DNA of 64,000 nt, taken from positions 1,240,001 to 1,304,000 of the forward strand of contig OZ243967.1 of the NCBI GenBank assembly GCA_965214695.1, written 5' to 3'. The first letter of the stretch is position 1. Each line of letters begins with the position of its first letter. The stretch is from JAPOXR01 sp965214695 (lineage in GTDB: Bacteria > Pseudomonadota > Alphaproteobacteria > Rhodobacterales > Rhodobacteraceae). Of this stretch, positions 26,705 to 35,447 are shown piece after piece. The position numbers and the translations under genes are program-made. The notes below the pieces were generated by a model. The model had not been told where the DNA came from, searched no databases, and worked only from the letters and a program-made list of their open reading frames with translations.

Positions 26705-27048
26705 AGAAGAGTAAATCGGATGTCGTCGTACTCTGGTACAAATCCTTGGACGATCATCTTTGGGGCGTGATCGCACGGTTCAAACATCGGGAGGGCCAAG
26801 GCAAGATCTCCCTGCACTCACAAAGCGCTCCATTCGTCATCTCGAGGACGATTGGCCCAGACAGTGTGGTCTACGGTAGTGTCGAGACACTATTGTTGGA
26901 GATTCGTCTGGCAGTGCTTGATCTCGTCGACGAGAATCGAAAGTGGGAAACTGCAGCGAAGTCCAACAAGTCGGACAATTCGTACGTAAGGCGCGTCAAG
27001 AACAACCTGTTGGCTGTTGGCACTGGCTGTCTAGGCTCGGAACCTTGA
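26701..27048 (+). CDS. hypothetical protein in low-GC patch
   Basis: 115 residues from a GTG start. Mixed strand and helix content (VVVLWYKSLDDHLWGVIARF; VETLLLEIRLAVLDLVDENRKW). No family is recognised. Base and codon use differ from the flanking operons, and the gene follows the toxin-like group, so recent acquisition is likely. Confidence 0.5.
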   Translation: MKKSKSDVVVLWYKSLDDHLWGVIARFKHREGQGKISLHSQSAPFVISRTIGPDSVVYGSVETLLLEIRLAVLDLVDENRKWETAAKSNKSDNSYVRRVKNNLLAVGTGCLGSEP

Positions 27049-27288
27049 TGATCTCCTCGGTCGGAGTCTCGGCGAAGTCCGGTGTTTCGAATGTGACGAC
27101 AAGCCGATCGGAAATGTCAAGATCCGAAAGGTGCTCAATAATCTGTCTCACAATCGCTACGTCTCTATCGACGGCATGAGTATCAGGGATATCTTCTCCG
27201 ACAGGCCTTGGTCACATACGAAAATCCTGCGGCACATTCCGGGCGGCAGGGCCGTGCCGGTCCTGGCAACGGGACCCGCTTCCGGCTC

Positions 27289-27924
27289 TCAAGCCTCTCG
27301 GTCGTTCCTGCCTGCTTTCCGATCTGTCACTGAATGCTCTCCGGAAGTCCCGGCGGCGGACGGGCCGTTCAGCGCCCGTCTGAACCGATCCCTGGCTTCG
27401 GGGCTGTGTATGTATCGGTAATCATGCGGATATGTCCGGCCCGGTTCGATGGCAAGTTCGGCCAGTGCCGGTCCCTGCCCCTCGAGGAATTCGGCGTGCT
27501 GATCACGGAACTCGGCAAGCCGTCGCCAGCTGACTGCCTGCCTGTAGCCGGCCGCCCGTGCGGCGGCGGCAAAATCCATCTGCCCGGCCGCCGGCACGGG
27601 GTGGGCGCCATTGACCTCGTAGATGCCGTTCACGAACACCATGTGCAGGAAGTTCCCGGGTGCAGCATCGGCAATCGTGGCCAGCGATCCGAGATTCATC
27701 AGCAGGCTTCCGTCGCCATCAAGCACCAGCACCCGGCGATCGGGATTGGCCAGTGCCAGGCCAAGCCCGTGCGAGGATGCCTGTCCCATGGCGCCGGTGG
27801 CCACGTAGTTGAGATCCCGCGGGCATATCGCCATCCAGTCAAACAGCGTCTGGTAGACGGCAACCACGATGTCGTCCGGCCGGACCGCGTCCCGGAGAAT
27901 CTCGAGCACTGCGTCGCGTCTCAT
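27289..27924 (-). CDS. thiamine-diphosphate decarboxylase, beta subunit (sulfopyruvate/phosphonopyruvate type)
   Basis: 211 residues. It has the thiamine-diphosphate motif of the C-terminal half, GDGSLLMNLGSLATIADA with the Asn at MVFVN, binding Mg2+ and the diphosphate. It corresponds to the ComE-type subunit. The ATG at 27924 overlaps the alpha gene's stop by 4 bases (ATGA), so the two halves are made together. The split alpha/beta form is known for sulfopyruvate decarboxylase, and fused forms are phosphonopyruvate decarboxylases; sequence alone does not choose the acid. The C-terminal tail of about 40 residues is basic and probably disordered. Confidence 0.8.
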   Translation of the reverse strand: MRRDAVLEILRDAVRPDDIVVAVYQTLFDWMAICPRDLNYVATGAMGQASSHGLGLALANPDRRVLVLDGDGSLLMNLGSLATIADAAPGNFLHMVFVNGIYEVNGAHPVPAAGQMDFAAAARAAGYRQAVSWRRLAEFRDQHAEFLEGQGPALAELAIEPGRTYPHDYRYIHSPEARDRFRRALNGPSAAGTSGEHSVTDRKAGRNDREA

Positions 27925-28445
27925 GGCGGACTCGGCGATCTGCCGACCAGGAAGACATGCGGTCGGGATTCGGCATAGGCCATGTTGATGGCGCCGGCAA
28001 TTTCCAGGCAATCGCCATCGGTTTCGATCTCCGACCAGCCGATGCCCATGACATCAAGGATCGGTGGTACGATCCGCACCCCGTAGACCGCCGACCGCGC
28101 CGCCGGCACATCCTCTTCCTTGCCCTGCATTCCGACCAGCATCACCACCGGCAGCTGGTAGTCCACGGCAACGGCCCGAACGGCATTCAGCGAATCCATG
28201 AGCCCGGTCTGCTGCATGAGCAGCACCGCACGGGTTCCATTGTAGGACATCGCCGCACAGATCGACACGCCCTCATCCTCCTTGCACAGCCTGACCAGGC
28301 GAAAGTCGCGATCCCTCGAGATCGGCCACAACAGCCCGTCACTGGTCACGATATCCGGCAATGCCGCCACGAAACGGATGCCGGCCGCCTTCAGCGCACC
28401 GATGATGGCTGCCCCGGAGGGTGCCCCTGCCGCCTGCCCGTTCAT
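27921..28445 (-). CDS. thiamine-diphosphate decarboxylase, alpha subunit (sulfopyruvate/phosphonopyruvate type)
   Basis: 174 residues, the N-terminal pyrimidine-binding half. CKEDEGVSICAAMSYNG carries the conserved Glu that activates the cofactor; LMQQTGLMDSLNAVR and LPVVMLVGMQG are typical of the ComD-type half. It overlaps both neighbours by 4 bases (aminotransferase before, beta subunit after), so the three form a tightly coupled unit that would remove an amino group and then CO2 from a 3-carbon acid with a sulfonate or phosphonate head. The exact substrate is inferred, not seen. Confidence 0.8.
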   Translation of the reverse strand: MNGQAAGAPSGAAIIGALKAAGIRFVAALPDIVTSDGLLWPISRDRDFRLVRLCKEDEGVSICAAMSYNGTRAVLLMQQTGLMDSLNAVRAVAVDYQLPVVMLVGMQGKEEDVPAARSAVYGVRIVPPILDVMGIGWSEIETDGDCLEIAGAINMAYAESRPHVFLVGRSPSPP

Positions 28446-29539
28446 TCCCTGCCCTGCATGAATTCCTCCAGCGCCTCGGCGGCAAGCTCCAGCTCCCGTT
28501 CAAACCCCAATGTGACGCGCAGGCAGTTGCCATAGGATGGCGCGGCGAAGCGCCGAACCGCGATGCCCCGCCGCCTGAGATGGCGGCTGGCGCCATCCGC
28601 ACTTCGCAGCCGGTCGGCAAATTCGAGCAGGAGGAAATTCCCCTGGCCTGGATGGACCGTGATCCCGGAGGCGGCAAACCGATCGGCAAATTGCCGTCTC
28701 AGCCTTGAGGTCTCACGGACCACCATCGCTGCATGTGCCCGGTCATCCATGGCAGCCAGCGCGGCGGCGATTGACGGGGTTGCCAGCGGAAAGGTGGTGG
28801 AGATGCGGCTGATTGCATCGATCAGTGGCGGCGGCCCGTACGCCCAGCCAACCCTGGCTCCCGCCAGGCCGTGAACCTTGGAGAAGGTCCTGGTCATCAC
28901 CACGTTGCCGGAGTCCTCCACCAGGCGGTAGATCTGCCCGGGATCATCGATCTCCACGTATTCGAAATAGGCGCAGTCGATGATCAGCACCGCCTGCCCC
29001 GGCAGTTCGGCATGCAATGCCCGAATGACTCCGGCATCGAGATAGCTGCCCGACGGGTTGTCGGGATTTGCCAAATAGACGATGCGGGTGCGGTCGGTGA
29101 CCGCGGCCAGCAGCGAATCCGGGACCGGCGTGAAATCATGATCGAGGGCGGCGACTGGCGTTGCGTCATTCGAATGGGCGTAGTTGGGAACCTTCAGATA
29201 CGAATTTGCGGATCGCAGCAATTCATCGCCTGGCCGCAGATAGGCGCGACAGATCCTGGCCAGCAGATCGTCGGAGCCGCAGCCGATGGCGATCCGGTCC
29301 GGGTCGAGCCGGTAATGGCTGGCGAGTTCCGGAACCAGGATACGATCCTGGTTTTCGACATAGCGGTGCATCTCGCCGGCAGCCGCCCTGGCAGCCGCCA
29401 CCGCGCGCATGCCGGGGCCGAACGCGCTCTCGTTGGAATCGAGGAAGACGCTGATCGGCGGGCCATCATCAGCGGCTGACACCATGTGTTTCCGAATGCG
29501 GCGGATGCCGCTTGCTGGTCTTGGCCCTGAACCGGTCAT
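28442..29539 (-). CDS. class I/II aminotransferase (histidinol-phosphate aminotransferase-like)
   Basis: 365 residues. Fold-type I PLP enzyme: NPDNPSG in the cofactor pocket, the Asp of IIDCAYFEY, the Schiff-base Lys in TFSKVHGLAGARVG, and a C-terminal Arg in NCLRVTLG for the substrate carboxylate. HisC-like proteins are often recruited to other substrates. Translational coupling to the decarboxylase suggests it supplies or drains the matching 2-oxo acid. The start at 29539 is backed by GGGGA 5 bases upstream; an earlier ATG would add 32 residues of low quality. Confidence 0.85.
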   Translation of the reverse strand: MTGSGPRPASGIRRIRKHMVSAADDGPPISVFLDSNESAFGPGMRAVAAARAAAGEMHRYVENQDRILVPELASHYRLDPDRIAIGCGSDDLLARICRAYLRPGDELLRSANSYLKVPNYAHSNDATPVAALDHDFTPVPDSLLAAVTDRTRIVYLANPDNPSGSYLDAGVIRALHAELPGQAVLIIDCAYFEYVEIDDPGQIYRLVEDSGNVVMTRTFSKVHGLAGARVGWAYGPPPLIDAISRISTTFPLATPSIAAALAAMDDRAHAAMVVRETSRLRRQFADRFAASGITVHPGQGNFLLLEFADRLRSADGASRHLRRRGIAVRRFAAPSYGNCLRVTLGFERELELAAEALEEFMQGRE

Positions 29540-29659
29540 CAATCCCCGTCGCCCTGGCGGCGCCCTGACATCAACACTTGCACGAATCCGGTCGGCATTT
29601 TCAAGCCTGGCTTGCCGGTCCTGCAAACTTCGCATCGACAGTCCGGCCGGACTGGGAAC

Positions 29660-30145
29660 TCAACCGGACACGGCGCAAAGCCGCAGAAGCATGTAATCCC
29701 GCAGGCAGTTCTCGACCGCCAGTTCGAACCCGTTTCGGCACCCGACCAGCAATCCCCTCTGCCCGAACACCTCCGTGAACAGTGCCGCGTCCTCGCTTGC
29801 CGCCGCCACATCGACCGAGGTGGCCGTCGACAGCAAATCCCTGGCCCCTTCGCCGGTTATGGCGAGGAACGACCAACTATCGGAGACCGTCTGGACCAGG
29901 AGGTCGGGATTGACGTCAGTTTTGTGGAAACGCGCCGCCAGCCTGTCCTCCGAGCCCATCGGCGTCCGCAGCAGCCAGTGATCGGGGCCCAGCCAACAGA
30001 GTTCGCCACCCTCATGGTTCGACGCCGAGTTCGGCCGGGCCGGAAGCACGAATTCCGGGAGCAGATTCTGGACATCCCCGGCACTGCCCTTGATGTCGAA
30101 GACGGCGCTCGGCGGAAGTTCGGTTATGGTTGCCGGAATTGCCAT
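29660..30145 (-). CDS. soxG: sarcosine oxidase gamma subunit
   Basis: 161 residues, last of the soxBDAG set. It resembles the C-terminal T-protein-like fold seen in gamma subunits: GPDHWLLRT and a FLAITGEGARDLLST strand-helix. It has no catalytic residue of its own and helps hold the alpha-beta-gamma-delta enzyme. It starts 2 bases after the alpha gene stop. About 120 bases separate it from the aminotransferase, in the same direction, so read-through is likely. Confidence 0.85.
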   Translation of the reverse strand: MAIPATITELPPSAVFDIKGSAGDVQNLLPEFVLPARPNSASNHEGGELCWLGPDHWLLRTPMGSEDRLAARFHKTDVNPDLLVQTVSDSWSFLAITGEGARDLLSTATSVDVAAASEDAALFTEVFGQRGLLVGCRNGFELAVENCLRDYMLLRLCAVSG

Positions 30146-30146
30146 G

Positions 30147-33083
30147 TCAACTCTTCAAGACGCTGCCATCGGGGTCATAGAAGCAGGGCTTGACGATCCT
30201 GGCGGCAATCCGCTCCTCCTTCACCCGGATCCATGCGGTCTCGCCCATGCGCCGCCTTCCATCTTCCAGCAGGCCGAGTGCGACCGCCCGGCCGTTGACC
30301 ACGCTCCACACCGAGGCCGAGACGAATCCCTCCGACCGGCACCGCTTGCCATTGGGCGTGATCGGTGCTCCTTCCGGCACGGTCCTGGCGGCATCCTCGG
30401 TCAGGAGGCCGACCAGCTCCCGCCGGGACGAGCCTGCCTGTCGACGCAACAGCACCGAGCGGCGGCCGATGAAGTCCGTCTTCTTGCGTGACATCAACCA
30501 GCCAAATCCGAGATCATGCGGATCGACAGTGCCGTCAGCCTCGTGACCCATGGACAGGAATCCCTTCTCGACCCGCAACACGTGATTGGCCTCCGAACCA
30601 ATGGGAGCAATGCCGAAGCGGCTGCCAGTCTCGATGATTCGCTCCCAAAGGGGCAGGAGATCCCGGGGCCTGACATTGATCTCAAATGACAGCGAGCCGG
30701 TAAAGCTCACCCTGATCACCCGGGAAGGTATGCCGGCGACCACCCCTTCTCGCCACGCCATGAACGGAAATGCATCCCGGTCCAGGTCGATATCGGTCCC
30801 GAGCTCTGCCAGCACCTTGCGGGAGTCGGGCCCGCAGATGGTTGCATTCATCCACTGGCAGGTCAAATCGGTCATCCTCACCTGCCATTCAGGGCGGTCA
30901 ACGGCAAGGAATCTCGAAATGTGGCGGTATACCGCCGGCGCGTTGCCGGTCGAAACCGACAGCAGGTATTCGTGCTCGCCAATGCGGAAGGCCACGCCAT
31001 CATCGAGCATGCGGCCGTCATCGGTCAGCATGATGCCGTAGCGTCCCATCCCCACCGCCGTCCCGGACTGGTTGTTGGTGAAGATCATGTCCACCAGCCT
31101 GCCGACATCCCTGCCCTTGAGGGCAATGGTGCCGAGCGGCGAGCCGTCATAAACCCCGACCCGCTCCCTGACTGCCAGTGATTCGCGGTTGACCGCCTCC
31201 TGCATGGACTCCCCCGATCCGGGAAAGTAGCCGGGCCGGCGCCAGCGGGAACCGGCCTCGTACATCACCGCTCCCCGGTCGATATTCCACCTCGTGATCG
31301 GTGTATGCCGGAATGGCAGTACCGCTGGCCCGGCCCTTCCGCCAGCAATCGACCCGAAGGAGACCGGTGAGGTAGGCGAGCGATGGGTGGTCAGGCCGAT
31401 CTCGCCCGGTGACCGGCCAAGCGTCCCAGCCATCAGGCCGGCAATATTCGGTCCGATGGTTCGTCCCTGGTTGAAGCCCATTCCTGCCGTCGTGTAGCGC
31501 TTGACATGCTCAACCGCCGACAGACCCTCGCGCATTGCCAGCCGGATATCGGCCAGGGTAACGTCGTTCAGTATGTCCACAAAGGCCGAACCGGCACCGC
31601 TATCCGTCGTGTTGCACCAGAACGGCTCGATTCGGTAGCCGGCATCGGGCTCCGTATGCGGACAGCGTCCATCGCCGGCAAGGCCGAGAGACTCGGCTAT
31701 CCGGCTGCCGGCCCGGACCCCGTCGGCCAGTGCCTGGCTGACCGAATGGAGCCCTGCCGAGCCGCCAACACAAATCATCTGCGGATGACGGCCGGACGGG
31801 AGGAAGGCGCATGCGCTCTCGTCATATTCCAGCGCACCGCGGGCCTGCGACCAGAGGCGGACCGACGGGTCCCAGCCGCCCGACACCGCCAGCAGGTCAC
31901 ACCGGATCCGGCGAGACGGGCCGCCGCCCACCGGACCAACGCTCACCGCGCCGACCCGGCGCTGTCCGGCAACCGAGATGATTTGGTGCCCGGGCAGCAT
32001 TTCCACCCCATCGAGGCCCGGTTTGACGCTGTCCGCACCCTGCTGCCTGGAATCGATGATCGCCGCCACCTCGATTCCTGCCGCCTGCATGTCGCGCGCC
32101 ACGGCATGGGCGCTGTCATTATTGGCAAGGATCACCGCCCTCCTGCCGGGCCTGACCGCATACCGGTTCACATAGGCCTGGACCGCCGAAGCCAGCATGA
32201 CCCCCGGCCGGTCATTGTTCGGAAACACCAGCATTCTCTCGCCTGATCCGGCGGCAATGGCCAGGTGGCGGGCGCGGATGCTCCAGCTGCGCTCGATGAC
32301 ATCCCGGTCATGCGGCGCCCGCTCATTGACCATGACCAGATTGTGCTCGCGCACGGCCCATGCCTCGGATTCGAGGAGGATGTCGACCCGGTCATGTTCC
32401 AGCAATTCCCTGTGACACGCCGATGCCCAGTCACTGCCCCGCATCCCGTCCACGTCCACCCGCCTGTTCAGCAGGCATCCGCCCGGTGCGGTGCCCCGGT
32501 CGACGATGATGACGCTGGCACCGACAGCGGCCACCGTTCGGGCCAGCGCCAACCCGGCCGGGCCAGCGCCGACAACCAGCACGTCACAATGCCGGTTGCG
32601 GGTCTCGAAGCGGCCGCACGGAGGTGGAGACCCGGGCGCGTGACCAAGGCCTGCCGCCCTCCTGATCAGCGGACCGACATGCCTCCAGCCGGGCCGGAAG
32701 AATGTCTTGTAGTAGAAGCCCGCCGGCAGTAGCGGGGCGAAGATCCGGTTGACGGCACCGACATCCAGCTGTGGCGAAGGCCAGCAATTGACGGTCCTGG
32801 CATTCAGCCCGTCACGCAACGGGACTGAAGGCGCGGCGAGATTGCCGCTGGCGTCCCTGCCAAGAAGTTCAACAATGGTGCCGGGCTCATCAATCCCGCA
32901 GGATATGATGCCCCGGGGCCGATGGTATTTGAAACTCCGCCCGGTCAGCGACGCGCCGCTTGCCAACAACGCCGAGGCCAGGCTGTCGCCCTCGATGCCC
33001 CGGTACGGACGTCCGTTGAAACGGAAATCGAGTGGGCGTCGGCGATCGATCATGCCGCCCCGGCCAAGACGGTCGCCGGTCAT
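30147..33083 (-). CDS. soxA: sarcosine oxidase alpha subunit
   Basis: 978 residues. The N-terminal 2Fe-2S-like fold lacks the ferredoxin cysteines, as in this family. A NAD/FAD domain follows with VLVVGAGPAGLALARTV, then a C-terminal aminomethyltransferase (GcvT-like) domain of about 350 residues that binds tetrahydrofolate and takes the one-carbon unit made when sarcosine is demethylated to glycine. The heterotetramer works in the cytoplasm. It overlaps soxD by 4 bases. No glyA or folate gene is next to it. Confidence 0.92.
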   Translation of the reverse strand: MTGDRLGRGGMIDRRRPLDFRFNGRPYRGIEGDSLASALLASGASLTGRSFKYHRPRGIISCGIDEPGTIVELLGRDASGNLAAPSVPLRDGLNARTVNCWPSPQLDVGAVNRIFAPLLPAGFYYKTFFRPGWRHVGPLIRRAAGLGHAPGSPPPCGRFETRNRHCDVLVVGAGPAGLALARTVAAVGASVIIVDRGTAPGGCLLNRRVDVDGMRGSDWASACHRELLEHDRVDILLESEAWAVREHNLVMVNERAPHDRDVIERSWSIRARHLAIAAGSGERMLVFPNNDRPGVMLASAVQAYVNRYAVRPGRRAVILANNDSAHAVARDMQAAGIEVAAIIDSRQQGADSVKPGLDGVEMLPGHQIISVAGQRRVGAVSVGPVGGGPSRRIRCDLLAVSGGWDPSVRLWSQARGALEYDESACAFLPSGRHPQMICVGGSAGLHSVSQALADGVRAGSRIAESLGLAGDGRCPHTEPDAGYRIEPFWCNTTDSGAGSAFVDILNDVTLADIRLAMREGLSAVEHVKRYTTAGMGFNQGRTIGPNIAGLMAGTLGRSPGEIGLTTHRSPTSPVSFGSIAGGRAGPAVLPFRHTPITRWNIDRGAVMYEAGSRWRRPGYFPGSGESMQEAVNRESLAVRERVGVYDGSPLGTIALKGRDVGRLVDMIFTNNQSGTAVGMGRYGIMLTDDGRMLDDGVAFRIGEHEYLLSVSTGNAPAVYRHISRFLAVDRPEWQVRMTDLTCQWMNATICGPDSRKVLAELGTDIDLDRDAFPFMAWREGVVAGIPSRVIRVSFTGSLSFEINVRPRDLLPLWERIIETGSRFGIAPIGSEANHVLRVEKGFLSMGHEADGTVDPHDLGFGWLMSRKKTDFIGRRSVLLRRQAGSSRRELVGLLTEDAARTVPEGAPITPNGKRCRSEGFVSASVWSVVNGRAVALGLLEDGRRRMGETAWIRVKEERIAARIVKPCFYDPDGSVLKS

Positions 33084-33340
33084 GGCGATCCTCCATTGTC
33101 ACCGGCCAGCGCATGGCTCCTGGTGTCACGCTCGACCAGCACCCATTCGCCGCAGCCCCGCTCGTGCCACCACCACTCCCTGACCACGCCCAGCGGATTG
33201 TCCGGAACGGTGAGCCTTTCGACCCAGGCCTCGGGGCCGAGATCATCGGCATTGTCTGGTCGGCGCTCGGTCAGCGGCCCGCCATAGGTAAACTCCCGCT
33301 CATCCCTGGGGCCACAAAACGGACAGGTCAACTGCAGCAC
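33080..33340 (-). CDS. soxD: sarcosine oxidase delta subunit
   Basis: 86 residues. A zinc-ribbon-like start (CPFCGPRDEREF) and a later HERGCGEW provide the metal ligands of SoxD. Nine bases separate it from soxB, and its stop overlaps soxA. It is slightly shorter than many SoxD proteins. Confidence 0.9.
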   Translation of the reverse strand: MLQLTCPFCGPRDEREFTYGGPLTERRPDNADDLGPEAWVERLTVPDNPLGVVREWWWHERGCGEWVLVERDTRSHALAGDNGGSP

Positions 33341-33349
33341 GGCATCACC

Positions 33350-34600
33350 TCAGATCTGCGCCGTCGTTCCGGATTCCAGGATGAAATCCAGTGTCGAGAA
33401 TCGATCGAGCAGGAACGGCTCGGCCAGGGGGTGCGGCGCACCGGTCGCAATGAGATGGGCAAAGGTGAGGCCGCCAGCCGGTATCGCCTTGTAGCCACCC
33501 CACCAGCCGGCGGTAATGAACAGGCCCGGTGGCCCGGCCTTCGAGATGATCGGCGAGGCATCATGGGCCATGTCAAGATGGCCGCCCCACTGGCGCAGCA
33601 TCTTCAGCCGCCGGAATGACGGAAAGAGCTCCAGCATGCCGGAGACCGAATCCTCGAACACGTTCTGCCTGATATCGCGGCGGAAGGACTGCCCCGGATC
33701 GGCCGCACCGCCGATAACCAGCTCTCCCTTGTCGGTCTGCGACAGATAGACGCCGAGATCGGGGCAGTTCACCACGACATCGATGACCGGCTTGACTGGC
33801 TCGGACACGAATGCGGACAGGTTGAAGGTTCTCAGCGGCAGCCGCAGCCCCGCCGTCTCGGCGAGGGTTGTGGTGTGCCCGGACACTGCGAGGCACACCT
33901 TGTCGGCATTGATCCGGCCGCGGCTGGTCTCCACGCCGCATATGGCGCCGGACTCGCCCCGCAGCAACCCGGTGACTTCGGTATCCTGGTGAATCTCCAC
34001 GCCAAGCGAATCGGCGGCTCGTGCGTATCCCCATGCCACCGCATCATGACGGTTGGTGGCGGCATCGGGATGCAGCATGCCGGCAACGATCGGCAACCGC
34101 GAATCCGGACCGCCGCCGGTCAGGGCCGGTATCCTCCTTCTCACCTCGTCGACATCCAGGTCGAGATAGGTTGAACCATGCAGATCCATGGCCAGCTGCT
34201 TGCGGCGCAGCTCCCGCAGTTTTGGCCAGGTCTGCACGACATCGATCATCCCGCGTTTGGCGTGCATGAGATTGAAATTGAGCTCGTCGGTCAGGCCCTC
34301 GTAGAGCGACACCGATTTTACGTAGAACGGAATGCTCTCGTCGCGCAGGTAGTTGGAACGGATGGTAATGGTGTTCCGCCCGACATTGCCGCCGCCGAGC
34401 CAGCCTCGCTCCAGCACGGCAATTCGCTTCCCGCCATGGTTTCTGGCCAGGTAATAGGCGGTGGCGAGCCCGTGACCGCCGGCACCGACGATCAGCGTGT
34501 CATAGTCGCTGGCCAGCGGATGGCTGCGCCAGAGCGGCTTCCAGCTGCGATGTCCGTTGAAGGCGTGTCTTGCCAGCGCCAGAATCGAAAATCGTTCCAT
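33350..34600 (-). CDS. soxB: sarcosine oxidase beta subunit
   Basis: 416 residues. FAD site LIVGAGGHGLATAYYLAR; the ATNRHDAVAWGYARAAD segment holds the His that carries covalent FMN in known heterotetrameric enzymes. The FITAGWWGGYKAIPAGG segment closes the flavin site. This subunit oxidises the N-methyl group; the electrons go to oxygen through FMN. It sits at the head of soxBDAG and is preceded by the AhpD-like gene in the same direction. Confidence 0.92.
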   Translation of the reverse strand: MERFSILALARHAFNGHRSWKPLWRSHPLASDYDTLIVGAGGHGLATAYYLARNHGGKRIAVLERGWLGGGNVGRNTITIRSNYLRDESIPFYVKSVSLYEGLTDELNFNLMHAKRGMIDVVQTWPKLRELRRKQLAMDLHGSTYLDLDVDEVRRRIPALTGGGPDSRLPIVAGMLHPDAATNRHDAVAWGYARAADSLGVEIHQDTEVTGLLRGESGAICGVETSRGRINADKVCLAVSGHTTTLAETAGLRLPLRTFNLSAFVSEPVKPVIDVVVNCPDLGVYLSQTDKGELVIGGAADPGQSFRRDIRQNVFEDSVSGMLELFPSFRRLKMLRQWGGHLDMAHDASPIISKAGPPGLFITAGWWGGYKAIPAGGLTFAHLIATGAPHPLAEPFLLDRFSTLDFILESGTTAQI

Positions 34601-34693
34601 GGATCAGGCCGTGCCGGACATGCTGCCTGCCCCCTGGTGGGCAAGGGCCGATTGGGATCGAGGCCTCCCGGTTATCCTGCCGCGACCCCGCAA

Positions 34694-35299
34694 TCAATCG
34701 CCATCCTGCGATGCTTTGCCGGCGTCTGCCGGATAATATCCCACGACATCACCATCCGTGGTGACGCCGAGCCCGTTCAGCAACCGGTTGGCATAGTTGA
34801 AATATCCCACGATCTGGTTGACCTCCAGGATGCAGCCATCATCCACCCCCTGCTCCTGCAACGCACCGACATCGCTGCGGGTCATGGCCTGCGGGCTGGT
34901 GGTCAACTTGGCCGAGTAGCGCAGGAGAGCCAGCTCCCGTCCGTCGAAGACCTCCTCCGGCCGCCGCTGTTCCAGGGCCTTCCTGATGGCGCCAGCCCTC
35001 GATTCGTCGCCGATCAGGTGGCTGGCATTGGCCCAGTGATTGGCCAGGGAGTAGTCACAGGCGTTGAGCATCGACACGTAGCTGGCGATGGTCTCCTGCA
35101 GCCAGGCCGGGAGCCGGTTTGCATCATCATGCAGAACCGCCCGGTAGAGGACGACATGGCCGCGCATCGTCGACGGGCGCAGCGAGTGGACCCGCATGAC
35201 ATTGTCGACGGTCCCGTGCGGCGTGCGCGCCAGCTCCAGCACCGAGCTCAGTTCGTCATCGGCATCGTCATCCGATATCATCCTGATCCAGGCCGACAT
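34694..35299 (-). CDS. AhpD-like (carboxymuconolactone decarboxylase family) protein with altered active site
   Basis: 201 residues. It follows the fold of the peroxidase-related AhpD-like proteins, including the VNQIVGYFNYANRLLNGLGV C-terminal helix. Where active members have Cys-x-x-Cys in N-x-C-x-x-C-x-x-x-H, this protein reads NACDYSLANH, so one cysteine is serine. A two-cysteine peroxidase cycle is therefore doubtful. GGAG lies 6 bases before the ATG at 35299. First gene of the leftward sox operon, divergent from the Rieske oxygenase. Confidence 0.75.
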   Translation of the reverse strand: MSAWIRMISDDDADDELSSVLELARTPHGTVDNVMRVHSLRPSTMRGHVVLYRAVLHDDANRLPAWLQETIASYVSMLNACDYSLANHWANASHLIGDESRAGAIRKALEQRRPEEVFDGRELALLRYSAKLTTSPQAMTRSDVGALQEQGVDDGCILEVNQIVGYFNYANRLLNGLGVTTDGDVVGYYPADAGKASQDGD

Positions 35300-35447
35300 T
35301 CCGTTCTCCACTCTTGGCATCCGGTCATTCCCGCACTACGGCAAATGGTGGCAGGCGGCAAATCGGCAAGCCCGTTGGCAGGAAACAACCTTGCCCCGGG
35401 TGCAAATTCTGGTGCAGAAGATGCCCGCTGGAATGAAGGATCGCCAC

